Source: Mya arenaria (Eukaryota > Mollusca > Bivalvia > Myida > Myidae). Taken from it: DNA of 64,000 nt. Made by a program: the position numbers and the translations under genes. The stretch spans positions 40,534,625 through 40,598,624 of the forward strand of contig NC_069122.1 in assembly GCF_026914265.1 (NCBI RefSeq), written 5' to 3'. This document shows, piece after piece, positions 11,646-24,700 of this stretch (positions within the stretch are counted from its first letter, which is position 1; every line of letters begins with the position of its first letter). The notes under the pieces are model-generated. The model was given only the letters and a program-made list of their open reading frames with translations, ran no database searches and was not told where the DNA came from.

Positions 11646-14563
11646 TCCAGTCAATTGTATTGTTAACATATCGCTCTTAGCTTATTTTATGTATGTTTAC
11701 TATCGTGTTCTGACTTGAGTGTGTTCCTTAACTTTCTATATAATGCATTCATTATTTGTTATGTACTTCAAAAGTTTAAATTGAAATTTAACAGAACAGA
11801 ATGCATATACAGCACTTCGATAAATCAATAGAAAGTTTAAGGATTACGTCAAGAAATGTTAAAATTTAGTTTATTTAAATTGTTTAGTCCTACAGAAAAT
11901 TCTATGTCAGTCACATTTTTCAATCTCATAATGTGATATTATGTTTTTTAACGCTATACGTGAAAAAGGTTGATTACACATTGGAATCACAAAGTATAAA
12001 TTTTATCTCAATTAACGTCATATACCAAGAATATCTTTTAAAAACAAAGACAAACGTTTCAAAGATATTATCAGAATTACAGGGGCAAGCCATACCATTC
12101 GATAATTAAACCAAATAAACCCACAAGGCAATGTTTATGTTACTTCGGGCGCAAAACACACCTGGCACCGCCACCACTACTCGACAACGCAAGCACTAGA
12201 GCAACAGCACAACCACTTTTATAAGTATGTGCATAATTCCCTTTAAAGAAGTGCTTATTAATTGTGTTTGTTCCAGCGTAATAACTTTGCATACTATTAT
12301 AATTGCAAGCGCCAGAATGTTATTACGGTAAATGTAAGGAACGAAGTATACTTGAAATACTAGCTGATCTAAAAATATGCAGAAGTCTGATTCGAGACAC
12401 ATGTTCGTTACACCACATTTTGCATTACATTAAAACGAAATTGAAGCCAACTTGCAGTAAGAGTGTTCTTACACGGTAACACACTCTCCGACTATCGAAT
12501 TATATCCGTTTAATAAATCATCGGATAAAAAAAACATTTGTGCTCATAAGTGTTGTGAGTGGTCAAGTGGTAGACTATATCAGATTCTTACTATAAGGTG
12601 TTATTACACAGTACAAATCTTAGCTTTGGTTTTATCTTATGTTATGTACCAGGCAACATGTGCCACTTTTTCACGAAGACGGAGCATCTGTGACCGAGTG
12701 AATACTATTCAAGCAGAGAAAATAAATAATAAAGTTATGTCATCTATTCATTTAATCACAACGCATTCAATGAATAATATTTATAAAAAACACATTTAAA
12801 TTGTTCGCATTTTCCTTAAAATACATGTATGTTTGTATCAGTTACACATACATTTTCGGAGCCATGTCTCTATGGACTTAAAAAACTGTGTCAGAGTGGA
12901 CTGTTTACTACCTAACTATGACAGACTAGCTTCAAGTTCATCTTCAACTCTAACTAAATCCTGAGAAAGATCAGACAAGTCCTTACTCATGCCGTACATT
13001 TTAAATTAAAAAACAACAACAACACTTAAGTCCTTCCTGGTGAGTGTTTACCAACAATGGCTTAGTAGCCTCATATACGACATCAAATGATTAAATGCAT
13101 AAAAAAAAACATCAATTATCAAACACTTCCGTGTTTTACACTCTAACCTTGACATATATCATAGAGCGGCAACGTAGTTGTCGTAAAGTGGTCGTTGATT
13201 ATTCATAAACAGGGACAGCTGTTGTAAACTTCTTAATAGTGTGTTGGTGGAGGTGTTAACAAAGACAACAATCTGCCTCAACAGATTAATTTTACATGCT
13301 GTTAATAATAGGGACTAGATTAAATGGTCGTACTACTGAATAACGGGATGCCTGTTTTTCGAGATTAATAAGGAGTTTTTGATGAAGCTATGACTGTTTT
13401 TTATTCATATTTAATGTTGCTCAACGTAACAGTTTAAGGGAATAACACGAATGGCTCTGCAAAAGGTTCCCACGCAGGCAGTGTTTCTGATGCAATTGTA
13501 CATCGTCAATTGGTTATGTCAATATCATATAGTATTAATTAAAAATTTCATTATGATGATTTGACAGAATAGTGCACATTTAAGTTCACCCCGTGACACA
13601 ACTCTTCAGGAAAATGATGTTTACGATACTTATATACCTGAAATACTTCAATAGCCAAGAGCCTCTAATGAAGTATGATATCGTAACTACGTGTTATTTT
13701 TGATACACGATGCCCCGATATAATTAATTATATTGCAAGAGGATAAACATAAAAATCAATTCGAGTTTTTTAAAAAGACTTGTAAGGTTAACCCATACCG
13801 AATCGTTTCTTTGGTATGCGTTCGTGGACGGATAGTTTCGGTCTTCCCGATCAAAAAAATCACACAGTTTATATGATCAACAATCATGCTGAATATGTCT
13901 AATTTTCATTTTTTAATTCCATCTATAGAGCACAAGTGTTACCAAAATGCTTCATACCTGGTAATAGTATTATTGACATTTGATATCAGAAAATGATGCA
14001 TTCTGGTATTCACATAATTAACACATTAAATACAGTTTTATTTGAACTCCTTTTGCAGTGGAGTTCTATCTAACAATTGAGAATGGTCCAGAATTGACTT
14101 ATGAGACTCTGGTGTCTATTTCTTATTGAGGATGTAACTGACTTTGTATTCTTTTTTCTGATTGTTTTCAAGATATCTAGATTGGTTCGCGTACTAATAT
14201 TTATACGAAAACCTACAGAAACAAGCTCAGTATCAAAAAGTTTAAACATAAACCTGATTTAAAGGCACTGGGTAAACGCCAAAGACATAGAACATAAAAA
14301 CAAAAAATCACATACAAGAATCAGGGAAAAACAGCACAAAACTCAACAAACAGCACATTGCATACATACTATATATAAACAAACTAGGTATGTTTATCAG
14401 GGATTGTTAGGTACCGCCTAAGTTTGACGCATTACGTAATATAAAATAAAATCATGGCCTAATTGTAAAATATCCAGGCAAATAGGGACATAACTACATA
14501 ACTACAAAATAGCTAAATAAATATTAGAATATTTAAGATATTCAAACAGATTTTAACGGAATT
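11646..14563. other. No gene seen
   Basis: About 2.9 kb of AT-rich sequence with no frame above 75 codons and no repeats that recur in this window. The stretch around 14255-14440 has the flavour of a dispersed repeat, but there is no second copy here to prove it. Confidence 0.45.
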
Positions 14564-15295
14564 AGGGGCGTAGCTAGGCCATTTCGAAGTATACGCACAA
14601 TTGCGGTTTAAATGGGCGGAATGCCCATGGAGTTCTCGGTTTTGGGTCAGAATGATACTGTATAGCACACCACCATTTCATTCCGCATCACACATTCCCT
14701 CATTTAACATTCGGAAAACACAAACCACGTTTGACCCCCTGTATCTTAAAGTGTGCTTTATCGACTTCTAATATCAAATGCTACGGGGCACTACACATTT
14801 AATTATGCTTCACAAATAAACTAAACAAAATGTAACACCCTGGGAAAGAAAACTCATAGAAATGTTTCCATTTTGCTGGTTAGATGTTTTGTTTATCAGC
14901 ATTTTCAACTGTTTGAAGATTATCTTTGAACTTGTCAAGATGAGGAGGTTCAAGGGCGTTTGATATTTTGAAACTGGCCGCTTTGTTAACATCGTTCGGG
15001 TATATTCGGTATTAATCGACGATTCATTCATGCATGACTGAACAATAAGGGAAATATTAATTTTTAAAAATTCGTTGTCCAGAGGACATCAACTAAACGG
15101 TAAACGAGGCTGTTACTGATTTAAAGGATGTGTTTTAGATTTTATTGCCTCAAATATTCAAAATAGGCGGCCCGCGAACGCTTCACCCGCTTTACCCTTC
15201 AGGTTTTATTGCATTTTTGGCCCCAAATATTTTCTGACTTGTGAGACGAATTGTATGCACGGGCGTTTTGTGCGTTACGGCAGCTACGCCACTGG
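14564..15295. mobile_element. TIR element with GGCGTAGCT termini, about 730 bp
   Basis: The left end reads GGGGCGTAGCTAGGCC. The right end, reverse-complemented, reads CAGTGGCGTAGCTGCCG. GTGGCGTAGCT-type termini are typical of animal cut-and-paste transposons (established knowledge; superfamily not decided). The inside has no transposase. The segment at about 14665-14745 recurs near 52290-52370, ending in a shared GACCCCCTGTAT, so the family is dispersed. Part of the interior is GC-richer than its surroundings. Confidence 0.6.
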
Positions 15296-15529
15296 GAATA
15301 TATCAGCAAAAGGGCGGCTTGTATATAACAGCTATTGAATAACCCATTTGTGACTTAGGGTTACATGATGTATACATGATATAGTATGAAACAATGGGCT
15401 TAAGTTCATTCTAGACATGAATTCATATTACACCCACAAATCTGTCAGACATAAGATCTTAGTGTTAATCATGTGTAGCTTTATATAAACAAATGGCGGG
15501 GGGGGGGGGGGTTGACATATATATATTAC

Positions 15530-15875
15530 ACCAGAGAGAGTAATCATTGGGTGATACTCATTGGTGGCATAACATACACCACATGCTTGAGTTGTCATTG
15601 GGTAATTATCATAGTTAGTGTTATAAACGAAACATGAAAGAGTTATCATTGGTTGATTATACTTGGAAGCGTTTTATACGTCATATGAAAGAGTTATCAT
15701 CGCGTATTTAACATTCGTAGGGTTATATATGACCAATAAGAGAAGTATCATTGGTCGATTTACGATTGTGGCGTTTTATACGATAGTTACCATTGGGTAA
15801 TCCCATTCGTTATGTTATTTACGACATATGAAAGAGTTAACAGTGAGTGATTATCATTGATAATGGTATAAAAGA
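15530..15875. repeat. Minisatellite, about 52-bp unit, seven copies
   Basis: Units containing GAGTTATCATTGGGTGATTA followed by a TTATATACGACATATGAAA-like tail recur near 15533, 15588, 15637, 15688, 15740, 15782 and 15832. They vary in length and sequence. A run of 16 or more G lies just before it, near 15496-15511. Confidence 0.75.
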
Positions 15876-16465
15876 TAAATGAGGAAATTATTAAACTTCA
15901 TTATTCAATTTTTTTTTGGAAAAGTTGGAGTCGGATTAACGATTTTAAAAGGGAGTGATCTATGTGTAATCTATATTTATCTATGTGTAATATATATTCA
16001 TCATATGCGATTATTTGAGAAAAGTTTATTGAAAGATGGTTTATTGGTTTATCAGTTAATTCATGAGTTGCTTACTTATGAACAAATGGTATCCATCCAT
16101 GAGATGCAAAAAATATAGCTGTATTAAAAACACCATATTTCCATTGAAACGTTTGTAAATACTACCAAAACTAATATAATCACATCTGATATTTTTTTAT
16201 ACCCATGCACTTATACTGCGGCATACCATTTCACACAGTAAATATGGCCAAGAAGCTTTAGAGCTTGTAATGTACAATATACTGTCGTTAAAATGAATCT
16301 TGCACACCTACAAACCTACAGTTGCAATAGAATATAAATACGCAATGGATGCACCGTTTACTTTTGGTTGTTTAATATGATGGTGTTCACTGGCGAAGTA
16401 AGGTTCACCTTCTTATTGTATCAAAGCAAACTTGCTTAGATTGCGTTATATGTAATCAGAATCAC
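15876..16465. other. No gene seen
   Basis: Open frames of up to 79 codons occur but are low-complexity and unlike known proteins. Nothing else seen. Confidence 0.45.
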
Positions 16466-16790
16466 GACCTAAAGGAACAGAATTGGTGGCGAGCGGTGTA
16501 GGACAGTAGACAGGCCATTCTGACCACTGCCCTGTCCAAGGCAAACTGGTAGAGATAGTGACAGGCAGTGTAGGTCACATGACTGGTTCTTATGACCACT
16601 GCCCTGTCCAAGGGAACCTGGTAGAGAAAGTGACAGGCAGTGTAGGTCACATGACTGGTTCTTATGACAACTGATCTGTCTGAGGTTAACTGGTTGAGAG
16701 GTGGCAGACAAGACAGCTTCTGTTGACGACTGCCCTGTCCGTGGTCATCTAGTGACCTGTACTGTACGTCACAAAAGGCCTGTCCGAGTA
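16466..16790 (+). repeat. 72-bp tandem units derived from NLR exon 1
   Basis: Four to five units, exactly 72 bp apart in the centre (from CTGGTAGAGATAG to CTGGTAGAGAAAG to CTGGTTGAGAGG). Read in the right frame, each unit gives N-W-stop-R ... QAV-stop-VT ... TTALSKG. This lines up with residues about 10-30 of the NLR gene starting at 18281 (NWLKQWRAVYVTRQAILPTV). By eye, the first unit matches exon 1 at 37 of 44 bases (GTGGCG to CCACTG). Every unit carries stops, so this is non-coding relic sequence that was amplified in tandem. Confidence 0.65.
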
Positions 16791-18280
16791 TTCGACGGTT
16801 GCGAGCAGTTTACATAACAGGGCAATCATCGTTAACTATAACTCTGGCCGATGCCTGACAGTTTAAACATTTATCTGTCGCACAGGTCCAGCCTAATCGA
16901 GCATTACATCACATCGCTATCATAGTGTAATTACCTTAACATTGCTAATAACGTAAAGAATATTTTTTTAAGGTATTGATATGAAATCAGAACACACGCT
17001 ACGCGGATCTATAGTAAGACCCAAATCTCTTCGTATGAGAGTTACTCCCCTTGTTTCATTCACAAATATATGTCACTTCGGCCAATAATTCCATGTGTCC
17101 TGATTGTGTAAAACTAAAAATAAGTAATTAGCTCTTGAATCGCGGCGCTTTTCATCTTTGGTGTCCAGACGTCCAAATTTGGCATAAAGGTAGATAGGGC
17201 TATCTATGAGCAATTTGTCATCATTTATGTTTAAATCTGGGAAATGGCAAATGAAATCCGTGTTTACAGAACAAAAACTGTTCAGGACAGTATATTGACA
17301 TTTTATTTCTACTAATGTTTTGATGACTGATTTGACTTCGGATTTAATTTTATGTTTTGCGATGCATTATATCAGCGAAAATAAAATAAACCATCACGCA
17401 AATTAGCATGTTCAACAATTTACAAATGTATTATAATAGCTATAGTGCAGATTTAAAAAGTATACACATGGAAATAATTCGCTGAATACACATACTAGAA
17501 AGGTATTAAGTAATAGGCGAGGGTAAGCAAAAGAGGTAGAGTAATGGAGCAGTGTGAGAAGTTTTACATGGTTGCACTAGAAGGTAGAATCAGTTCCATT
17601 TCGGATCAGACTCTGTTGGTTTGACAAATAAAGCTTTTAACTATGTTTGACGATGATTTGGCTTTTATCTTCTTTGAACCAAACTGGAGGATTTGAGGTG
17701 TCTGTTCTGTCTAAAATTGTTATTTTAAGTTGGAAGTTCCTTCATGTGTTCACAACTAGGACAGTCCCTGTAGTTAAGATTGTATTATGTTTGATATGAT
17801 ATATATCTAGGACGCATTCGGATATAAGTAAGGTTGAGTAATAAAAATGTTTCATATTAAAAAAATAATAGAACATATTTTGATCACAATAAAATATGTT
17901 TTTGTGGTTTGGCATAAAGTTTACTTAAATGATTGAATTCATGAAAAGTAAGTCAAGTTGGAAATGGCCAGGTCAAAGTTATAATTTCAAACTGTCACCT
18001 ATTTTAAATGCATATTGCATTAGGATTTGTTGCGAACGAATTGATTCCTTGAATATAAAACAACCTGGGCAAAATGTGAATCTAAGCAAATATTAGTAAA
18101 ATTACCCAATTGCTAGAATTCGATTCCACAAAAGCCCTGCCCAGAGCCTGATATTTTTGATGCGTGGTCTAGTGGTAAAGTATCATTTCTGCCCAATTGG
18201 TACACTTATGTCTTTGTATAGAACATATTCTTATTTTATTGTAATTTCTTTCTTGAAGATGTTACCCGGATGAGAACAGT
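16791..18280. other. Upstream region of the NLR-like gene, no exon seen
   Basis: AT-rich. It presumably holds the promoter and 5' UTR of the gene at 18281, but I see no convincing TATA box or initiator. A tRNA A-box-like string near 18162-18180 has no matching B box. Confidence 0.4.
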
Positions 18281-18745
18281 ATGTCAAAACTCATTGATAC
18301 CAACAAGCCGGAATCGCGAAACTGGCTTAAACAGTGGCGTGCGGTATACGTCACTAGACAGGCGATTCTGCCCACTGTGAGTGCAGAGGCCATCCAGTTG
18401 CATGGGGACATATTGATCAAAGCACCAGTACCAGCATGCATCACATGCTCTTTCAAAGATGTACAAAAAAGATCTGCAAGGTGCCCATATCATGTCGTTC
18501 TTCGAGATGAGCTGGTCAACGAACATGCATATGGGCATACAAAAGGCATAGGTGCACTTACGTTGAAAAACACAAAAACGGAAAACTGGGCTCACTCACC
18601 ATGGGAGATCGCCAAGGTGTTCATGCCACCATCTGGGTACGAGAACAAAAGCACAATTGAAGAAACGGATTTCAATGGCATTGCTGGCTTCCTCATTAAC
18701 TGCAAGCGTTTTCATGGCAAGATTAGAGGCAGTATCTGTGAAAAG
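18281..18745 (+). CDS. NLR exon 1: HEPN-like N-terminal domain, first part
   Basis: 155 codons. ATG at 18281 has A at -3, and an in-frame TGA lies 30 bases upstream, so this start is likely. The region includes NTKTENW, PWEIAKVFMPP and TDFNGIAGFLINCKRF, a pattern I associate with HEPN/DZIP3-like helical domains on bivalve and cnidarian NACHT proteins (family knowledge, moderate certainty). Reading through the end of the open frame gives a poor C-terminus and a stop at 18776. Splicing at AAG^GCAAGA (after 18745) instead joins SICEK to AREVV in exon 2, restoring the family pattern CEEAR. The donor is therefore GC rather than GT. Confidence 0.8.
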
Positions 18746-21700
18746 GCAAGATCGTTGAATATGTGTCTCAAGTCATGATGTTTATCTTTAACAAATAAAA
18801 TGGCATTTGCATAGCTTGGTAGTCCGGTGTCATCGTCTTTGTCGCGTTGGCGTCTCCTGCTTCGTCGTCTTGTTGCATAAAACAGTAAAATATGCCCATA
18901 TAAAGCAACGCCCATAACTCCAATTGCTTGAATAATTATTAAGTTCTGCCACTTGTTCGCGAAAAAAGGTCACTCAAAAACAGTTCGAAAAACAACATGA
19001 CGCTTACACACAACATTAGTATCTTTCTTACATGACGGGCTAAAAAGTGCTTTACCACAGTCAGCACATTCAAGACGTCTGTTCCAATGCCTTGATAAAC
19101 CAGACAATAACATAATTATCTTATATCATAACAGGTACGCCACGTGTTCAACCACGATCGGTACTTGTTAGACATGTGTTCCAAAAACTTGAATAACTGT
19201 TATTGAGAAACATTTGAGTTTGCTTATTTACCTGAACTACATGGTATACGTGCTCATTACAGGCTCGAGAAGTAGTCAACCATATTCGGCACATGCCGGA
19301 CTCTTCTTCTAGCGCCCTGACTGACCTGGCCACAACCGAATGTATAGATAACCTGTACGCTCTTCTAAATGAGCCAGGACTGCAGGCTCGGCCAGAGGCG
19401 GTACAGGCTAGGAAACAATTGGACGAGGTAAACCTTACATAACATGGCTACATAAATAAATGTAAAAGAGTGTAATGCTATTTAGCGCTTCGCAGCACAT
19501 TCCAACGTTTTTAGTTGTCTGACAAAATATAAGAAATCCTTCATGTTTGTTGAAATAGAAACATGACACTCATACAATGAACAGAACCAATTTACCTATT
19601 AAATGTATTTTGGTGTATAATTGAGTGGTGTATCAGTGAAAGAAGATATACATCAATATTCACCTCTTTTCCACCAATAGTAAACATTTAACTCGTGGTT
19701 ACGCCGCACGCGACATTGAGGTACTCACTCCATCAAAAATATTGCGACCATACCTGGAAACAAACAATTATCCTCATGACAAAAAGTCATATGACATTTA
19801 GCCCTGACATATATCAATGTATTAACAGATATTCTGTCTGAAAGCATTCATTGTTATAGAAATACGCTTTAATAACAAAGCGAGTATTTTCATTCATAAA
19901 TTATAAGTTGTTGTTGACAATGTACTCTTTGGATGCTTAACGTTACGTAAAGTTGATTTATTTTAGCTGAAGACAGCTGACCCATCCAAAGATGAAAATG
20001 CATACAAGTATATATGCAAGGAGTTACATGCCGAATTTCAACACAAACTTGCTGACATTGAAATGAAACTACAAACGGCAGGTGCTGATACAAAAAGTAT
20101 TAAAGCGTATCTCTACACTGAAAGCCTACAAGTATTTCAGGCACTAGAGCATTTTTCTGACGATGCAATGCACGATTTATCAAAGACCAAAGACAACATT
20201 CTTCTGTCGATTAAAGAAGATAGGAGACGGGTCATGGATCACATAGCGTTTATGGAAAGAAAGGCAATAGAACATATTGAACAATCTGTAACAAAGGGTA
20301 AAAGAACGCTTGAAGATCATACAGAGATACTTGCTAAGCGGTTGCGTAAAGAAGAAATCGAAAATCTACAAAAAAAGAAACTTGGTGAGTATTAGCATTT
20401 TACAACTCATTTAAAGCTCTATCAATGCTTAAATTAGTATAACAATTAACTTTCTTTTTCTTATTTTTTAATTTATAAAAGTCATATGTATTTAAACCGT
20501 AAAAGAGTGATTCAGATACATACTTCATAAACACTTTGTTAAAGTTTAACTAGATAAATAAGATACATTATTATAGTATTACCTATTCTTAATTTACGAC
20601 CTTAACACTATATACTGGTGTACAGAATACGTACAGTCGAGCACCCACGGCTCTAACTTGCTTGGCTCGGTTTTCTCTTTGGCTCGAAGTAAATACATAG
20701 CAGAAGGTTTATAATAGTAATTTCAAATTGGTCACTTAATAATTTATAAGACAAACAACGACAGAGAAAACAGTGATAATTTACAAAGCAAAATATACTG
20801 TCAGTGTAACAATTACAACACAGTTTGGTTAATGGCTATTCGGTCCTATTTAACACTCCCACATCCGATGCATAAACAATAATTCACCCTGACAAGCAGA
20901 ATAAATCAAGGAATTTTGAAAAATGATAAATTACCATCATTTTCTCTTCAAGTTTGTTAAAATTATTTTTAGAAACAATCGAAACATGTTTGAAATATTT
21001 TAATTTATTAGAGAAAAATCATGAACACGGGAATCTGAATAGTCTGAGAGGCTGTGGTGTTTTTTCGCAAGTTTTAATGCATTTGGATATTTTCTAACAT
21101 ATTCCGAACTCCTGGTATTTGGCATTGATAAACAATATATTCTTAAATATTACAGGTGTCGCTATCTATATTTGTTCTGCATTTGAATATCCTAAGGGTA
21201 TTTAAACTTAGTCCTAACTAGGGGCAGGGGTTCATGTTTGCTCTGCAGTCTTTCTATTTATATGTGTATGTATATATGATTTTTGCTCTTTATAAATAAA
21301 TAAGATGAAGATGTCAACAAAACGTGAAAAGCTTCATAAATGAAAATAGTCTAGGGTTATTTTTTTTACCATTTATGAAAGAGTGCAGGATAAATAAGCA
21401 AGAGGGGAAAATGCACAGAAATAATTTGGGTTGATTTGGGCACCATGTTTAATATACTCTAAGTATAAAATTTGCCAGTTGCTGTTTCTATGTTTGCAAT
21501 AAAACTACTAGAATTACTGTATTTAATAGATGTTATATAACAGTATAATATACCGTAAGTATAAAAACACCGGGGTTTTTTGTGTTTTTTTTGTAAAATC
21601 TTCGAAAAATTAAATAAAAATAAGATTTTCCGAAAGTAGCTAAAAACGTTGTCAAATTTTGCAACACAATTACCAGAATAACCTTATTTAATTAAAATCA

Positions 21701-24700
21701 CATTACAGTGTAATATACTGTAAGTACACTCGGCAAAAAAAGTCATGCGACAACGTGTTCCCTTATTTTACTTTGAACAACTGCATGTGTATTAAAGCTT
21801 ATTCATTGATCATTTACTTTAAGATAATATCGTTCGAAATGGGTAGGAGTCTACAGTCAAAAGTCACAAAATGCACGTGTCTTACAAATTTACGGAGAAA
21901 TTGCATAACTTTTTTGTTCGCATAATTGGTTCTGTTTTACATAATGAGGATTCCATTTTGAAATAGGCGCAAGTTGTTTTAAATGTCTACGTCCAAAAGC
22001 ATTTTTGGTAGAATTCAATCGTAATCATTTATCCGACGACGACCGGATACGTGCTATCGAATATAAAGAAGCGGTATGGAACGTTGAAAATATTGCAAGG
22101 CGCTTTAACTTTAACCGTGCTACGATTAATTGCTTATGGGAACGGTTTCAAGCGACAGGGACCGTTCGTGATATGCCGTGGCGACCAAGAGCCACTTTCG
22201 GTCAGGAAGACCGATACATTGAAGTTAACGTCGCTAGAAACAGGTTTTTGTCCAATCTTGCGTTGCGTCAAACTTTTATGGCGAGGTGGGATTCAGGTGC
22301 AATACCTGTTTCACTAAAATATATACGTAACCGGATGCAAGCCGCTGGTTTAAGAAACGTGTTCCGGCGAAGAAACTAGGCTTACAAGACCGGCACATAC
22401 ATGCCTGGCTAGCGTTTTGCAACGAACATGCGCACTAGAACAAAGCAAAGCGGCAAACTGTGTTGTTCAGTGACGAGTCGCGGTTTAACCTTCGGAATGT
22501 TGACGGACGCAAGCGTATGTGGCGCCGGCGTCGTTAGCGTCACACGCATTGTACCGAAATGCCGACTGTTGTGGGAAAGGGAGGATCAGTTATGATCTGG
22601 GGAGGTATAACTGCAGACGATAGAACACGTCTCGTGTTTCTTGACGGCACACTGACCGGTCAACGGTATCGAGACGAGATTCTTGGACGGCTCGCGCTTC
22701 CGTTCTTGCGCAAGATGAGCGTTTGCCAGCCAATCTATCAAGATGAGAATGCTTGGCCCCATAGGGCTGCTATTGTGAACCAGTTCATCCAGGAAAATGG
22801 CATACAGCGCATGAACTGACCGGCAATGTCGCACAAACTCTCCTGCATGGAACACGTTTGGGATGTTCTTGGACGCCGCGATTCTCTGCGTTTAACGTCA
22901 CATAGCACCCTAGTGGACCTTAGAAGAGTTCTTGAAGAGGAATGGAATGCGACTCCACAACAGAAAATGAAAATCTCGTTTTTTTATCAAGAGCATAAAT
23001 GATTGAATGAAAATATTTATACACTAGAAATGATATACCATTATATACCTAGTCGCATGACTGTTATTGCTGAGTATATATAAGCATAAAGAAACGACGT
23101 TCAATTCAATTCAATTCAATTTATTTAATTGATAAAGGCCTCCGGCCCAAGACAACATATTATACAGATACATATATGTACACGTATATGGACGTAGTTT
23201 TGTGAAATGTGAAATGCAAATAAGAATTTCTGGGATTTGCCATTTACAGTTGAACCCCGTTGGCTCGAACTCGCTTTGCTCGATTTCAACGTTGGCTCGA
23301 AATTGATATTAAGGACCGATGTAATTCTACTTAGTGTAAGCATTAACGCTTGGCTCGAATTTCCTGAGACTCGAGGTATTTTCGTCGTCCCTGGGAGTTC
23401 GAGCCAACGGGGTTTGACTGTACTTTGTCAAATTACACAATACAATTAGCGTATTTACTGTATTAAATCGACATAATACTACGGTTACTGTATAAAATAC
23501 CTTAAGTATAGAAACTACGTTATTTTATGAAATGTGATTTTTTGGGGTAAAAAGTTTGGAAAATTAAATGTAAATGAGGGTTGCTGAAATTTGCCAATTA
23601 ATTTGTTAAATTTTGCAATAAAATTACCAGATTGAATTGAATTTTGATAGATATTATACTACAGTATTACAAACATAAAGTATATAAACTTCATATTGTG
23701 TGAAATGTGATTTAAGAGGTAAAATGATTGAAAAATAAGATAAAAGTGAGAATTTCTGGAAGATTTAATAAAATCTACAAATAAAGAAACTTGGTGAGTA
23801 TAAGCATTTTACTACTCGTTTAAAGTCTCTATGAATGCTTTGATTAGGATTATCATTCCTTTCTTTTCGTATTCCTTACTTACAAAAGCACATGTATTTA
23901 AACCGTGTAAATGTTATCCAGATACATACTTTATAAAACATGTTGCTTAATCGAAACAAGATATATCAAATACATTATTTTAGAATAACCTATTATTACG
24001 TATCGACAATCACACTTTATACTGGTGTACCGAATACAAACAGTCGAACCCCCATTGCTCGAACACGCTTGGCTCGATTTCCTTGTTAGTTCGACCTAAA
24101 TAAATTGGAGAAGGTTTAAGATTGGTCACTTAATATTTCATTAAAAACTGACCACGGAAATATGAATAGTCTAAGAGTCCATGGTGGGTCTTCGCTAGTT
24201 TTAAATTTATTGGATATTTTGTTAACACATTCTAAACACAATTATATATCTTTTACCCATTTTTGTAGGACCTATGTTAACTCGTGGTTGCAATATTACA
24301 AGATTTAGGTTTATTACATTCAACTATTGTTATTAAACTAAGCTTTCAATTTTATTTCATTATTCTTACATAGAAACACAAAAAAAAATGTTCAATTCCT
24401 AACTTGTACGGATTATTGATGCAATCTATCACTGATATTTTGTCCAACTTGAAGTATGAACAATATTCGTGTATTTATTGTGGGAAAATGGAATGCTTTT
24501 CCTTGCAATTTCAGAAAATTGACCTATTTTCCGTCATACTCAGGATTTTTTGCTGTACGACTTATTGCTTACTTTGGCAGATATGATATCATGCCAAAAC
24601 AATGAAGACATTGCAAAAGTAAATCATTGTCTGTTGGGGAAAGCAGCCTGTATATATTAGGAAATTCTGCCACCATAATACAGTTAACTGTCTTTTAGTT

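Noticed and set aside
12560..12590. GTGGTCAAGTGGTAGACTA, another A-box-like string
   Set aside because: No B box within range and no pairing arms.
18162..18185. GTGGTCTAGTGGTAAAG, a tRNA-Gly-like A box
   Set aside because: No B box or cloverleaf follows.
18712..18915. Minus-strand frame with a hydrophobic stretch followed by RRRSRRRQRD
   Set aside because: Overlaps the NLR exon 1 end and intron 1; no homology recognised and no splice partners seen.
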